From NCBI GenBank assembly GCA_014896535.1, contig JADBKE010000019.1:62001-126000 (forward strand): a DNA stretch of 64,000 nucleotides, written 5' to 3'. This document shows, in pieces, positions 33,201-41,041 of the stretch (positions are counted from its first letter, which is position 1; each line of letters opens with the position of its first letter). This stretch comes from Candidatus Fermentithermobacillaceae bacterium (lineage in GTDB: Bacteria; Bacillota; Sulfobacillia; Fermentithermobacillales; DUSS01). A program made the translations under genes and the position numbers. The notes under the pieces are model-generated. The model was not told the DNA's origin. It did not search any database and saw only the letters and a program-made list of their open reading frames with translations.

Positions 33201-33400
33201 TCACCGTCTTCAGCTGTGAGCTTGTGCAGTGTTCCGATGGAGCGATAATACCCCGCCAGCCGGTCCGTCTCCCGGTTCACCACCAGGTATTCCGCCACTT
33301 TGGAGACAAACGCGAAGGATATCAGGCCAATAAGGAGTACCAGAACCAGCGTGCGGGCGGGCTGCCGCAAGGCAGATTTCAGACACACGTTCTTTATCAT
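30242..33400 (-). CDS. large FtsX-like ABC permease
   Basis: A 1052-aa protein with the MacB/FtsX layout in duplicate. One N-terminal helix (about residues 14-34) precedes a large extracytoplasmic domain. Helices near 470-490, 515-535 and 555-580 follow, then another single helix near 660, a second external domain, and three helices at the C-terminus (about 935-1040) ending VTDRPPLDLLQVKE. It pairs with the adjacent ATPase. ATG 33400 has AGGAGTGA 8 nt upstream. A decayed copy of its C-terminus lies at 36617-37131. Confidence 0.85.
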   Translation of the reverse strand: MIKNVCLKSALRQPARTLVLVLLIGLISFAFVSKVAEYLVVNRETDRLAGYYRSIGTLHKLTAEDGDWDVQQGVRVVSESQYVAFEDLRRHCSGVLQGIYNSDLDANGWDRDFFTWDVVFYGKLLSKAHLPGTIEEYQFRFEVDDVVAGFPEYVREGKEINLKYFPKYVRDPAVFPSGLKYVPGNPDEMEAPYRSLKVGTRYLVRARFDRPYWAFYVNERGRSAGDFLTIKPLQSGVWFQEVEPGARVDLADPGWAELAEDLAIMEENQHTMRVTSTKDMSSMPETQEASKYLYLVKGRWLDRNDHLEGRRVCVVHNDFAVRRGLSVGDRITLKLRAGPYGPYIDPAKERHAWQGYETHTEGFEIVGLYGRLAPYPQDQPTLFSINVYIPDSCMPAGYDSTERVWEGDYSFVLDSPEHEDDFLAETQKVLKDLGIEVRFVETGWNNFQATAVPLKQSLAINVRVFSAVLVVAMALAAFLYLWQRRRDFAIMRSMGVPKYQAIRQLVWSMVAIGTTAVAAGGIVSWRYALGKAAGTLAVLQGPNGQGPSADLSPLWLGVLCILVVVVLLSFTTAGAWVMSRHPVLELLQGAESRAVRKRRLAAREEGGGVTDKALRVSSDAVQVVPEGGMARPAREVRARRTSGGTLSSKYVLRHILRAPLKSFLTVSVALGFTVALGWLDWSIEQNNARLDELYRATQVEVQIVRVNPSLSTETGFIPSGKVDAVLNTGFVKDAYLVAKSSAGMVGAFVNGEGPERDYERSVSKVPLLGFSRPECFFSEMGRNVKVEYAEGCDQSVFSKDWTGQAGGKFPVVLPRAMMSKIGLRLGDSVWVQHKSAFSSIDCRVVGQYAGTIGLGETPVLLPLSALKALETGFLRYSVARFAIDPEKNRELPEFRAQMRAVFGEAGKSDDADLALLFWDNQLTQVVEPMEKNLVLIRILRSVTITTSALIAAGLGALMVFQKAKEAAIMRVLGVTKGLARSMLCGEQGLLCLLGLALGLGSFAALRGEVSAAFTFPALGCAGLYVVSCLVGAWLGARSVTDRPPLDLLQVKE

Positions 33401-33432
33401 CTACGCGTCACTCCTGTTTGCTGTCCACAAAC

Positions 33433-33465
33433 CGGTGGCACCTGAGTTAGCATCCGGTGCCACCG
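33433..33465 (-). terminator. hairpin between precursor and permease genes
   Basis: CGGTGGCACC (33433-33442) pairs perfectly with GGTGCCACCG (33456-33465) around a 13-nt loop. On the minus-strand transcript it follows the precursor gene and precedes the permease, with only a weak U-stretch (GUUUGUGG). RiPP operons often have such a leaky terminator so that precursor mRNA exceeds that of the other genes; that role is inferred. Confidence 0.55.
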
Positions 33466-33546
33466 CGTTGCGAAATACCGCGCTGCTCTAACTGACCCAA
33501 GATACGACTACCGCGACAACAACGCGACCGCGCCTATCGGGATACC

Positions 33547-33783
33547 TTAGCTGGCGTGGGCAGCATGTTCATAGTCCCGCAACGGGCTGTAGTTCTCGTC
33601 GCGGTAGTTCCGAGTAGAGTCGGAATTGTTAACAAAGCCACGGTCAACGAGCCCCCACGTTAACTCGTCGTCGGGGCACGAGCAAGAGCAAAAACACGGA
33701 CAGTCGCACAACCCCATACAGGCGCAGTAGTACGCCACAACCGAATTGCCCTGGCGTTTCTTCCTCAAGCGAGCCACTGTCAT
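33547..33783 (-). CDS. cysteine-rich RiPP precursor peptide (CLI_3235-like)
   Basis: A 78-aa peptide. A short basic N-terminus (MTVARLRKKRQGNSVVA) is followed by YYCACMGLCDCPCFCSCSCP, eight Cys at residues 20, 22, 26, 28, 30, 32, 34 and 36, mostly alternating with one other residue, then about 40 hydrophilic residues without Cys. This fits the CLI_3235-class precursor family (TIGR04065, from memory). AAGGAGGTGA directly precedes ATG, predicting strong translation. It lies between the TIGR04066-type gene and a hairpin. The core is the likely substrate of the radical SAM enzyme; the mature form is unknown. Confidence 0.85.
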   Translation of the reverse strand: MTVARLRKKRQGNSVVAYYCACMGLCDCPCFCSCSCPDDELTWGLVDRGFVNNSDSTRNYRDENYSPLRDYEHAAHAS

Positions 33784-33853
33784 TCACCTCCTTGAGTAAA
33801 GTAGGGAGAGCAGCGCAGTACCACAACCGAACAGAGGACTCGAATACTTCCCT

Positions 33854-34966
33854 TCAGCCTCGCTTTCCCAGCGTCACCGCATCGCATAAACGGCCGTAAA
33901 GCCCTTCTATACCATCTCCAACAACGTCAAACAGGGGAATCGCCGAATCTTCCGACCATCTGGCCACCTGCTTCGATACCGCGTTCATATCTGCGTGAAC
34001 ATATGAGATGCTGTGCCTCTGCATAGCGTCCATGGCGTCTACTACTACGTTGCTTACATGTGCCGCGTGAATCGGGCAACCGAGGCGACGTTCGAAGTCC
34101 AAGCTAAGCACGTCCAGGAAGTCTCCGTTGACCATGTCGCAGGGAACGCAGCAGACAAGAAAGTCCGGACGGGCCGCTTGGCAAACCATGTAGGTGCGGA
34201 TTCCAAAACCGTTCGGTGCAAAATCACTAAAACGCATCAGAGCATCGGGCGCCTCGACTATGATGACGTCTGGTCGTTCTTCGATCTCCAGAGTCTTTAG
34301 AAACACGTTGAGTTTCTGTATCTTCTCAGCCTCGGTCAGATCCTTTCTATCGAAAATGTGGTCCAATGTATGAAGCCCGAAGAGCTTTCCAATCGAATGC
34401 CTGACTATTCCTGTGAAGAAGAGTCCGTCTGCCCGCAGCCGGACTGCCAGCCGAAGCAGGACCTCAGATGTATCTGCTTCTTCAACCAGCCCTCCTACAA
34501 GAACCACTGGCGCGTGAAGATGGTTGTAATAATTGTTGCTTACTCTCAGACTCACTGGCATGCCGGTTTCCCCGGCATGAATGTGAACCCTTCCCGGGTA
34601 CGCTTCCGATAGTGTCCACATTCTCTTCGGAACACTCGTTATGCTGCTACCAAAGTATAGGACAGCTTTTCCGCACACGAGCACCCGCTCGGCTTCACTC
34701 TCGAGTATGGATTCTGCAGCCTCTGTGCCAACAGCCCTGGTGAGCAAAAGAACATCCCATGTTGGGTCGTCCGGCTCCAATGTATCAGTAACCCTAATTC
34801 CGAGCTCAGGTTGATTGCGCGAGTAAGCCGCGTCCCGACCACACAAGCCAAAACCCGAAAGGGAAACCAGCCTCCGAAGTAGATACTCGTCCTGCAACTC
34901 TTCGAATTGTCTGACGTAGGGCAATAGTTGGGAGTAAAACGGAAACAGCGCTGCCGGAGTCCTCAT
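33854..34966 (-). CDS. TIGR04066-type peptide maturation protein
   Basis: A 370-aa protein starting MRTPAALFPFYSQLLPY. It has Rossmann-like stretches (WDVLLLTRAV, VLVCGKAVLYFG, APVVLVGGLVEEADT, RPDVIIVEAPDALMRF) resembling P-loop or SIMIBI folds but no clear Walker A. It matches the TIGR04066 family as I remember it, known only from CLI_3235-type loci in Clostridia and without known activity. Its ATG overlaps the maturase stop (ATGA), so the two are coupled, and the precursor gene follows 70 bp later. Confidence 0.78.
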   Translation of the reverse strand: MRTPAALFPFYSQLLPYVRQFEELQDEYLLRRLVSLSGFGLCGRDAAYSRNQPELGIRVTDTLEPDDPTWDVLLLTRAVGTEAAESILESEAERVLVCGKAVLYFGSSITSVPKRMWTLSEAYPGRVHIHAGETGMPVSLRVSNNYYNHLHAPVVLVGGLVEEADTSEVLLRLAVRLRADGLFFTGIVRHSIGKLFGLHTLDHIFDRKDLTEAEKIQKLNVFLKTLEIEERPDVIIVEAPDALMRFSDFAPNGFGIRTYMVCQAARPDFLVCCVPCDMVNGDFLDVLSLDFERRLGCPIHAAHVSNVVVDAMDAMQRHSISYVHADMNAVSKQVARWSEDSAIPLFDVVGDGIEGLYGRLCDAVTLGKRG

Positions 34967-36417
34967 CTAGCCCTCCCCCTTTCCTTGCTTGTGCACCTCG
35001 TCTGCGTTCCATAGAAAGCGGGGATCTCCTTGAACAGGAGGTATTCCTTCAATTTGCCATAGGCCATATTCCTGTGTTTCTCGCAAGACGAGAGCTTAGC
35101 CTCCGCAGACAACTCATGAGCACCAGCGTCGGCCCCTCTCGCACAGATGCCGCAGTACCGGAAACACCAGCACTGCTTGCACACATCTTCTGTCAGATGA
35201 CCCACGTTCAGCAGCTGGTCGGCGCGCTTCAGGTCAAAGCCCCCATCAAGTGTTCCTATGGACATGGCAGGTGACTTCTCACTCACCCGCTCACACGGAA
35301 AGAGGCGTCCGTCGACGTCCACGAAAAGACGCATTTGTCCGGGTATGCACGGACCCGCAGGAGCATCGACTGGAAACAGACCTGCCGATGTCTCGATTTT
35401 GAAGTGGTCTGCAAGAGCTGCGGACAGGGAGCGGCTTGCAACAGGCGACACTTCACCTTCCGGGAAGCGCCCGAAGTGGGCTAGTATGGCCAGGAAGCGA
35501 TGATACGCGGATTTCCAGGCGTATTGCTCGGAGAATTCGACCTCAACCCCATCGTAGTCACGATCAACAAGCGAAGGCATGATCTGCTGCTTGTCGAACA
35601 CGTCGGCTTCCAGGCAGATGGAGTTTATGCAGTCAAAATCATTGGCGGGGTCCAGCACCATGCTGATTTGGAGCTTCTCAGCATATTCGGGCGCAATCTC
35701 CTTGACCCTGGAGATACGTTCAATTACGACGTCGTAAGTCCCTTGCCCGTCCGGGAAGACCCGATTTCGGTCGTTAATCTCTTTTGGTCCATCAAGGCTG
35801 ATCATCATGGACACGTCATTCGCATGAAAGTAGCGGATAATCTCATCGGTCAACAGAGACCCGTTCGTTGTGATGCTAAACGTGAGTTTCTTGCCGTGAA
35901 AGCGACTCCGGGAGTACTCAATGACCCGTTGAATCAGCGGGAACTCGAGCAAAGGCTCACCACCGTAAAAGCCTACGTTGACCTCCTTGCTGTCGACAGA
36001 GTGTATCAAAAGAAAATCAACTGCTTTCTTTGCCACGGCCCACGTCATCCGCTTATTGGAGTGGGACCGCTGTCTAAGGTTGCGCTCCTCTGAATAGATG
36101 CAGTACTTACAGCGGAAATTACAGTTTTGAGTGACTTGAAGGGTAATCTTTGCCAGCTTCCTATCAAGAAAAGTCCCGAGAAAGTTGCTGTACGGGTGGC
36201 GTACCTCTTTGACTGCACTTTGCGAGGAAAGATAACCTTGTGTTCTAAGGTCTCTTAACTCATCCGGTGCGGAATCCTCCCAACCATGCATTCCCAGCAT
36301 GATCTCGCGTAAGTACTGAAAAGACGATACGCTAATGGGTACAAACTCGTTTCTATTGACATCTAGGAAATAGCAGCTGTTCGGTGTACGAAATAGCTGG
36401 ATGAAGGGCTTCTCCAC
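34963..36417 (-). CDS. radical SAM/SPASM peptide maturase
   Basis: A 484-aa enzyme. The N-terminal domain IQLFRTPNSCYFLDVNRNEF resembles a precursor-recognition region. The radical SAM core begins LQVTQNCNFRCKYCIYSEER with the CxxxCxxC cluster, then NVGFYGGEPLLEF, ITTNGSLL and MISLDGP. The C-terminal SPASM domain has GRLFPCERV and CKQCWCFRYCGICARG for auxiliary Fe-S clusters. Such enzymes make Cys-to-carbon thioethers in sactipeptides and ranthipeptides; the same is likely on the Cys-rich precursor here. GTG 36417 behind GGGAGGAGGGG is preferred to the longer frame at 36594. It is first in the intact operon. Confidence 0.9.
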   Translation of the reverse strand: MEKPFIQLFRTPNSCYFLDVNRNEFVPISVSSFQYLREIMLGMHGWEDSAPDELRDLRTQGYLSSQSAVKEVRHPYSNFLGTFLDRKLAKITLQVTQNCNFRCKYCIYSEERNLRQRSHSNKRMTWAVAKKAVDFLLIHSVDSKEVNVGFYGGEPLLEFPLIQRVIEYSRSRFHGKKLTFSITTNGSLLTDEIIRYFHANDVSMMISLDGPKEINDRNRVFPDGQGTYDVVIERISRVKEIAPEYAEKLQISMVLDPANDFDCINSICLEADVFDKQQIMPSLVDRDYDGVEVEFSEQYAWKSAYHRFLAILAHFGRFPEGEVSPVASRSLSAALADHFKIETSAGLFPVDAPAGPCIPGQMRLFVDVDGRLFPCERVSEKSPAMSIGTLDGGFDLKRADQLLNVGHLTEDVCKQCWCFRYCGICARGADAGAHELSAEAKLSSCEKHRNMAYGKLKEYLLFKEIPAFYGTQTRCTSKERGRAR

Positions 36418-36616
36418 TCTTGGCCCCTCCTCCCTACAACGGGTCCAAAGTCGCCCAAGGTTCTGCGATCTCGGTACTTCTTGCTCAACCATAACAACCA
36501 TTGCCTGCCAAGTCGGGTATTCGACGCCTTGGCAGCGATCTCCTTCTTCGGCGAATCGCGGCTCGCTCATGTTTTGTCTGTCCCCAAATACCATAGTCCG
36601 GAATGGCCCGTCCTCG

Positions 36617-37131
36617 TCACTCCTTCACCTGCAATAGCTCAAGAGGCGCCCGGTCGGTGACCAGCCTTGTGCCCTGCCACGCCCCAAGAAGGCACCCCGC
36701 TAGATACAACCCTGCGCATCCAAGGGTGCGGACGGTAAAGGCGGCAGAAACGTAGTCCCGAAGCGCGGCTAACAAGCCCAGGCCGAGCGCCAAGCCTAAA
36801 AGGCATAACAAGGCCTGCTCCCCGCAAAGCATGGAAACGAGCCACACGTTTCGTCACACCCAGCACGCGCATGATGGCGGCCTCCCTGGCCTTTTGGAAC
36901 ACCATCAGCGCGCCGACACCCGCTGCGATGAGCGCCGATCGGCTATGGTCACCGAGCGGAGTATCTTGATGAGCAGGACGTTTTTCTCCACCGGCTCTAC
37001 TGCCTCGGTTAACTGACTGTCCCAGCATATCAATGCCACCTCTACGACCTCTGAGTTGCCCTTGGAGGCGAATAGCTCGCTCATCCTGGAGCGGAACTCC
37101 GGCAACTCCCTATTCTTTTCGGGCTCCGAGG
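36617..37131 (-). pseudogene. decayed C-terminus of a second FtsX-like permease
   Basis: Three frames together read EPEKNRELPEFRSRM, VEPVEKNVLLIKILRSVTI, GALMVFQKAREAAIMRVLGV, then MLCGEQALLCLLGLALGLG and a tail ending VTDRAPLELLQVKE. The match to the C-terminus of the permease at 30242 is close, with at least two frameshifts. The upstream part is replaced by a transposase at about 37131. It shows that a paralogous permease once preceded the maturase gene. Confidence 0.88.
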
Positions 37132-38017
37132 CCAGGACTCGTTGATAAGGGGTTGCGGGCGTGTCGTACCGTTTTATCACCTTGCTACCGACCCGTTCCT
37201 TGCTAATCAGTTTCACAGATGGCTGAAAGAAATTCTGATACGGTCGGAGTATGTTGTAGATGCGGTTGAGCAGGTTCAGCTCCGTTTCTGTGTCATAGCG
37301 GTTGTACCCAACCATTTTCCTTATTACCGACAAGTTCTTCTGTTCCGCGTGCAGTTGTCGTTCTTCTTTCCCGCCCTTGAACGGGTGAAGGTTATACGGT
37401 TCTGCTGACAGAACCGAATCAGGTGGTCATTTATGAAAGCGCTGTCGTTGTCGGAATCAATCCCCAAAAGGGGAAATGGAAATCTTCTCCTGATGAGATT
37501 CAGGGTCTCGAATACCCATTTTGAGCCCTGTTTTTGACCGCACGCATCTCAGTCCGGCCTGCCGATACGCTGGTCACATTCAGGGTAAACGCGTACTCAC
37601 CCTGGGTTGAGCCTCCACCATGGTCGACCAGGTCGACCTCCTCGAAGCCCGGCCGGGCATCATCCCACTGGGCAAAGGTACGAACCGGGATCTGATGCTT
37701 GAGCAAAGTGCCTGGCTTGGTTAAGCAGCGTCTCTTGATAATAAGGGTCTTTCGATCGAAAGCAAGCATTCGGTCGATGGTCGAAGGGGAAATGGACAGC
37801 AGTTTCTCTTTTACCTGTGGGGCTACGTTGAGTTCGCCGCACTCCTCCAGTTCTGGCACGAGCCATTCCAGCAGTCCGCCAGTCTTTTCCCACACGGGAA
37901 GTCCATGACCGCACAGATGTACTTCAACGGCTCCAGCACCTCAGGGCCATAGGTTTTCTGCCGTTTCCGGCTGGGTTTGACCCTCGGATCGGCTACGAGG
38001 CGGTACTCCTTGGCCAT
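37132..38017 (-). pseudogene. frameshifted integrase-type transposase
   Basis: Reading from 38017: MAKEYRLVADPRVKPSRKRQ, YGPEVLEPLKYICAVM, then in another frame ISPSTIDRMLAFDRKTL, TKPGTLLKHQIPVRTFAQWD, FEEVDLVDHGGGSTQGEYAF, and after a gap VGYNRYDTETELNLLNRIYN, GSKVIKRYDTPATPYQRV. This is a DDE integrase-like transposase of the type with a KPGTLLK linker (ISNCY-like). At least three frameshifts break it, and its last codons run directly into the permease relic. Confidence 0.75.
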
Positions 38018-38121
38018 CGCGTGCTTTTATCCTGTACCCTTTGCCACACAGGCTCAGGAGACGGGATGCATAGCTGTACCGTCGCAGATTCTTTTGACCT
38101 GAACGGGTGTACTAGTTCAAG

Positions 38122-38790
38122 TCACGCGACACACCGGCCTATGCCGAGCGTTTCCAGGTAGCGGGCGGGGCTTACATACCCCAGGCTTTGGTGTGGTCGC
38201 AGCTGATTATACACCTCGCTCGTCCATCGCTTGAGCGCCGGTCTCATAGCCTCTAGCGTCAATTCCCCGTCATAGCAGGCGCAGAATTCTTCTCTGAAGG
38301 TCCGGTTAAGCCTCTCGACGACGCCATTCAGTTTTGGGGACCGCGGCGGCAACGTGAAAAGTCTGATGCCAAGCTCCTTACACGCCTGCTCGAAGTCGCC
38401 GTAGAACTCACTTCCTCCATCCACTTGCACACCCTCGACTTTAAATGGGCTCGCTCTGATGAGTTCCTCCAGGAACTCCCTGGCCAGAGATGAGGTAGCT
38501 GCGGTTCTTACGTCACTGAACCCCCATTTCGATATGACGTCGCCTGCAGAAAACTGCTTGAAGACGTATCCGGGCTCTGGCCGCACGTCCATGGTGTCGA
38601 TTTCAATGAGGTCGCCCGGCTCTTTGACTTCGTAGTCCGGGGGCTTGCGGGTAGCATAGTCGCGTTTCCTTGGAGTCGTCCTGGCCTTTACCTTTTTCAG
38701 TGGTTCTCTCAGCACACCCCTTCGTTTCAGGTACGCAAGGATCCGGCCCACCAAGGCCCTCAGTTTGACGGGTTTCTGGCACGGTCTGGC
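38122..38790 (-). pseudogene. 5'-truncated IS481-type integrase
   Basis: The frame contains VGRILAYLKRRGVLREP, LIEIDTMDVRPEPG (first Asp), VQVDGGSEFYGDF (second Asp), RSPKLNGVVERLNRTFREEF (Glu) and YNQLRPHQSLGYVSPARYL, a rve-type catalytic domain. The N-terminal helix-turn-helix region is missing: upstream of about 38790 the open frame is unrelated sequence extending across the lexA promoter. A shorter copy of its 3' end lies at 21759. Confidence 0.78.
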
Positions 38791-38907
38791 GCGCCCTTGC
38801 GCTCTTGACAGACCCGTCGCTTGGGGGTGATTTGTTAGCGATGATTTCGGGATGGGGAACGAAACGAGCAGGCACGCGGCCAAAGAGACCGTTATTGAGC
38901 GGGGATC

Positions 38908-38970
38908 CGAACTTGTGTTTTTGAAACCTATGTTTGCATGCTCAGGTACTACTCTGCTAACATATGGTAG
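38908..38970 (+). promoter_or_regulatory. lexA promoter with candidate LexA boxes
   Basis: Three stretches resemble the Bacillota LexA operator CGAAC-N4-GTTCG: CGAACTTGTGTTTT (38908-38921), GAAACCTATGTTTG (38923-38936) and CTAACATATGGTAG (38957-38970, 11 of 14 against CGAACATATGTTCG). A possible promoter is TTGCAT (38934-38939), 18 bp, TAACAT (38958-38963), whose -10 lies in the third box. Autoregulation of lexA is usual. Confidence 0.45.
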
Positions 38971-39010
38971 AGGGTAACTTTTGCAGACAGCGCCGAAAGG
39001 AGGCGTGTAC

Positions 39011-39619
39011 GTGGAGAAACTCACAAAGCACCAGGAAAAGGCGTTGAGAATCATCCAAAGCAGCATACAGCAAAGAGGGTATCCCCCCTCGGTAAGAGAG
39101 CTGTGTGACCTTCTGGGGTTGAAGTCCACAGCTACGGTTCACACCTACCTGAGGACCCTCGAACGCAAAGGGTACATCAAGCGAACGCCGTTCAGGTCGC
39201 GGGCTCTCGAGGTGGTCGAGAAAGCCGACACAGGTTCTGACGCCGTGATGGTCCCGATAGTGGGCCGAGTACGGGCTGGTGTCCCCATTCTCGCCATCGA
39301 AAACATCGAGGATATCGTGCCGCTTCCCAAGAGCTTCGTCAGGTCGGAGAGGGCTTTCCTTCTCAAAGTGGAAGGCGACAGCATGGTCGAGGCGGGAATC
39401 CAGGACGGCGACTACGTGCTGGTGCGGCAGCAGGATACGGCCGAAGATGGGGACATCGTGGTCGCCCTCCTCGAGGATGAGGCCACGGTGAAGGTGTTTT
39501 ACCGTGACCGGGATGCCGTGAGACTCGAACCCCGCAATCCTAACTTCGAGCCCATCGTAGCAAAGGATGTGAAAATTCTGGGCAAGGTCATCGGACTTTA
39601 CCGTTCCATTGCATCTTGA
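39011..39619 (+). CDS. lexA: SOS repressor LexA
   Basis: Autocleavable repressor of the DNA-damage response. The N-terminal winged helix-turn-helix is GYPPSVRELCDLLGLKSTAT with VHTYLRTLERKGYIKR. The cleavage bond is the Ala-Gly in GRVRAGVPIL. The latent protease has its Ser in KVEGDSMVEAGI and its Lys in EATVKVFYRD. GTG 39011 with AGGAGG 7 nt upstream gives 202 aa; the frame starts at 38981. Its stop lies 12 bp from that of ynbB on the other strand. Confidence 0.95.
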   Translation: MEKLTKHQEKALRIIQSSIQQRGYPPSVRELCDLLGLKSTATVHTYLRTLERKGYIKRTPFRSRALEVVEKADTGSDAVMVPIVGRVRAGVPILAIENIEDIVPLPKSFVRSERAFLLKVEGDSMVEAGIQDGDYVLVRQQDTAEDGDIVVALLEDEATVKVFYRDRDAVRLEPRNPNFEPIVAKDVKILGKVIGLYRSIAS

Positions 39620-39631
39620 ATGACTTGCCTT

Positions 39632-41041
39632 TCAGGTCATCTTGGAGGCTGGTCCGACCATAGCTGCCGCCACCAGGGTCGCCATGATGACGTGTTCCTT
39701 GAACAGTCCCCCTTGCAGATATACCGCATAAGGCGGCTCGAAAGGCGCGTCGCACGAAAGCTCTATCGACGACCCGTCCACGAACGTGCCCGCCGCCATG
39801 ATCACATCGGAACCGTAACCCGGCATATGCCAGGGCTCCGGCGTCGCATGGGAGTCCACTGGCGAACAAGACTGAATCGCTCTGGCGAAAACCTTTACCT
39901 TGTCCGGTGTGCCGAGGACGATGCATTGCACTATGTCCGACCGCTTTTCTTCGGGCGCAGGACTTACCAGGTAGCCCAAGCGCTCAAAGAGGGAAGAAGC
40001 GAAGATCGAACCCTTTAATGCTTCCGCCACGACGTGAGGCGCAATGAACAAGCCCTGAAAGAAGGGTCGGTATCCGAGAGGGTTTGCGCCTACGCCTGTT
40101 CCTATCCCCGGAGCGTAAAGCGCTTCTTTGACCGCGCCAATAAGGTCTTCCCTGCCGACGGCATAACCCCCGATAGGACTCAGTCCCCCACCGGGGTTCT
40201 TAATCAGAGAACCTACCACCACATCCGCGCCGACCATCGACGGCTCAGCGACCTCGGTGAACTCACCGTAACAGTTGTCAACCAGGACCACCACTTCCGG
40301 ATTTACGCGGTGAACTGCTTGCGCCATCTCTCCGATCTCCCGAACAGAGCAGGGCCGCCGCATCGAGTATCCCCGGGATCGCTGAATGAAGACCACTTTT
40401 GTGTCGGGTTTCAGGAGAGTCGAAACGGCCTTCTCGAGACCCTCCGGGGACCGTCTTCCCTCACCTTCGGCCGTCAATCCCGTAACGTCGGCCTGGCGAA
40501 AGGTCACCCCAATATCTTTCAGAGTGAGACCCTTCCCGGTAAGACCCTGCCCGCGCTGCGCCCGAGACGGTGGGGTTCGGTTTTCCCCACAGTTATCAAT
40601 GCCTATAACCGGCTTCAGCGTTTCGTACACGTTGCCCGTAAGCGATAGGAGTTCGTCACCGGGTCGGAGCAGCCCTCTCAAAGCTGTGGCCAGAACGTGC
40701 GTCCCTGACACCCAGTGCGAGCTCACACAAGCGGCTTCAGCACCGAAAACTCGGGCGTATACCCGCTCGAGTGCATCCCTTCCCGGGTCCGAATATGCAT
40801 AACCTGTAGACGGATTCAGGTGGACTTGGGATATCTTCTCCGCCTTGAAGGCTTGAATGACCCTGGCCGAGTTGACCAGCGCGACATCATCGACTTCCCG
40901 CCAAATGTCCTTGACTGAATCCAGAACGTCGGTGGCGAGCTTCAAAAGCTCATCGGACACTCCCTCTCCCAGGAGGTAAGCGGAGAATTGTTGCGGTAGC
41001 GAGAACAAAGGATTTTTCCCCGATCCGGGCACGCAGGTCAC
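39632..41041 (-). CDS. ynbB: PLP-dependent protein of the YnbB family
   Basis: A 469-aa member of the methionine gamma-lyase-like / aluminium-resistance family (YnbB). Conserved are STGYAYSDPGRDALERVYAR, the motif VSSHWVSGTHVLATAL, the PLP lysine region VVGSLIKNPGGGLSPIGGY and VDNCYGEFTE. Its physiological role is unclear. In B. subtilis ynbB also follows ynbA (hflX). The start at 41041 overlaps the hflX stop by 4 bp. Confidence 0.88.
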   Translation of the reverse strand: MTCVPGSGKNPLFSLPQQFSAYLLGEGVSDELLKLATDVLDSVKDIWREVDDVALVNSARVIQAFKAEKISQVHLNPSTGYAYSDPGRDALERVYARVFGAEAACVSSHWVSGTHVLATALRGLLRPGDELLSLTGNVYETLKPVIGIDNCGENRTPPSRAQRGQGLTGKGLTLKDIGVTFRQADVTGLTAEGEGRRSPEGLEKAVSTLLKPDTKVVFIQRSRGYSMRRPCSVREIGEMAQAVHRVNPEVVVLVDNCYGEFTEVAEPSMVGADVVVGSLIKNPGGGLSPIGGYAVGREDLIGAVKEALYAPGIGTGVGANPLGYRPFFQGLFIAPHVVAEALKGSIFASSLFERLGYLVSPAPEEKRSDIVQCIVLGTPDKVKVFARAIQSCSPVDSHATPEPWHMPGYGSDVIMAAGTFVDGSSIELSCDAPFEPPYAVYLQGGLFKEHVIMATLVAAAMVGPASKMT

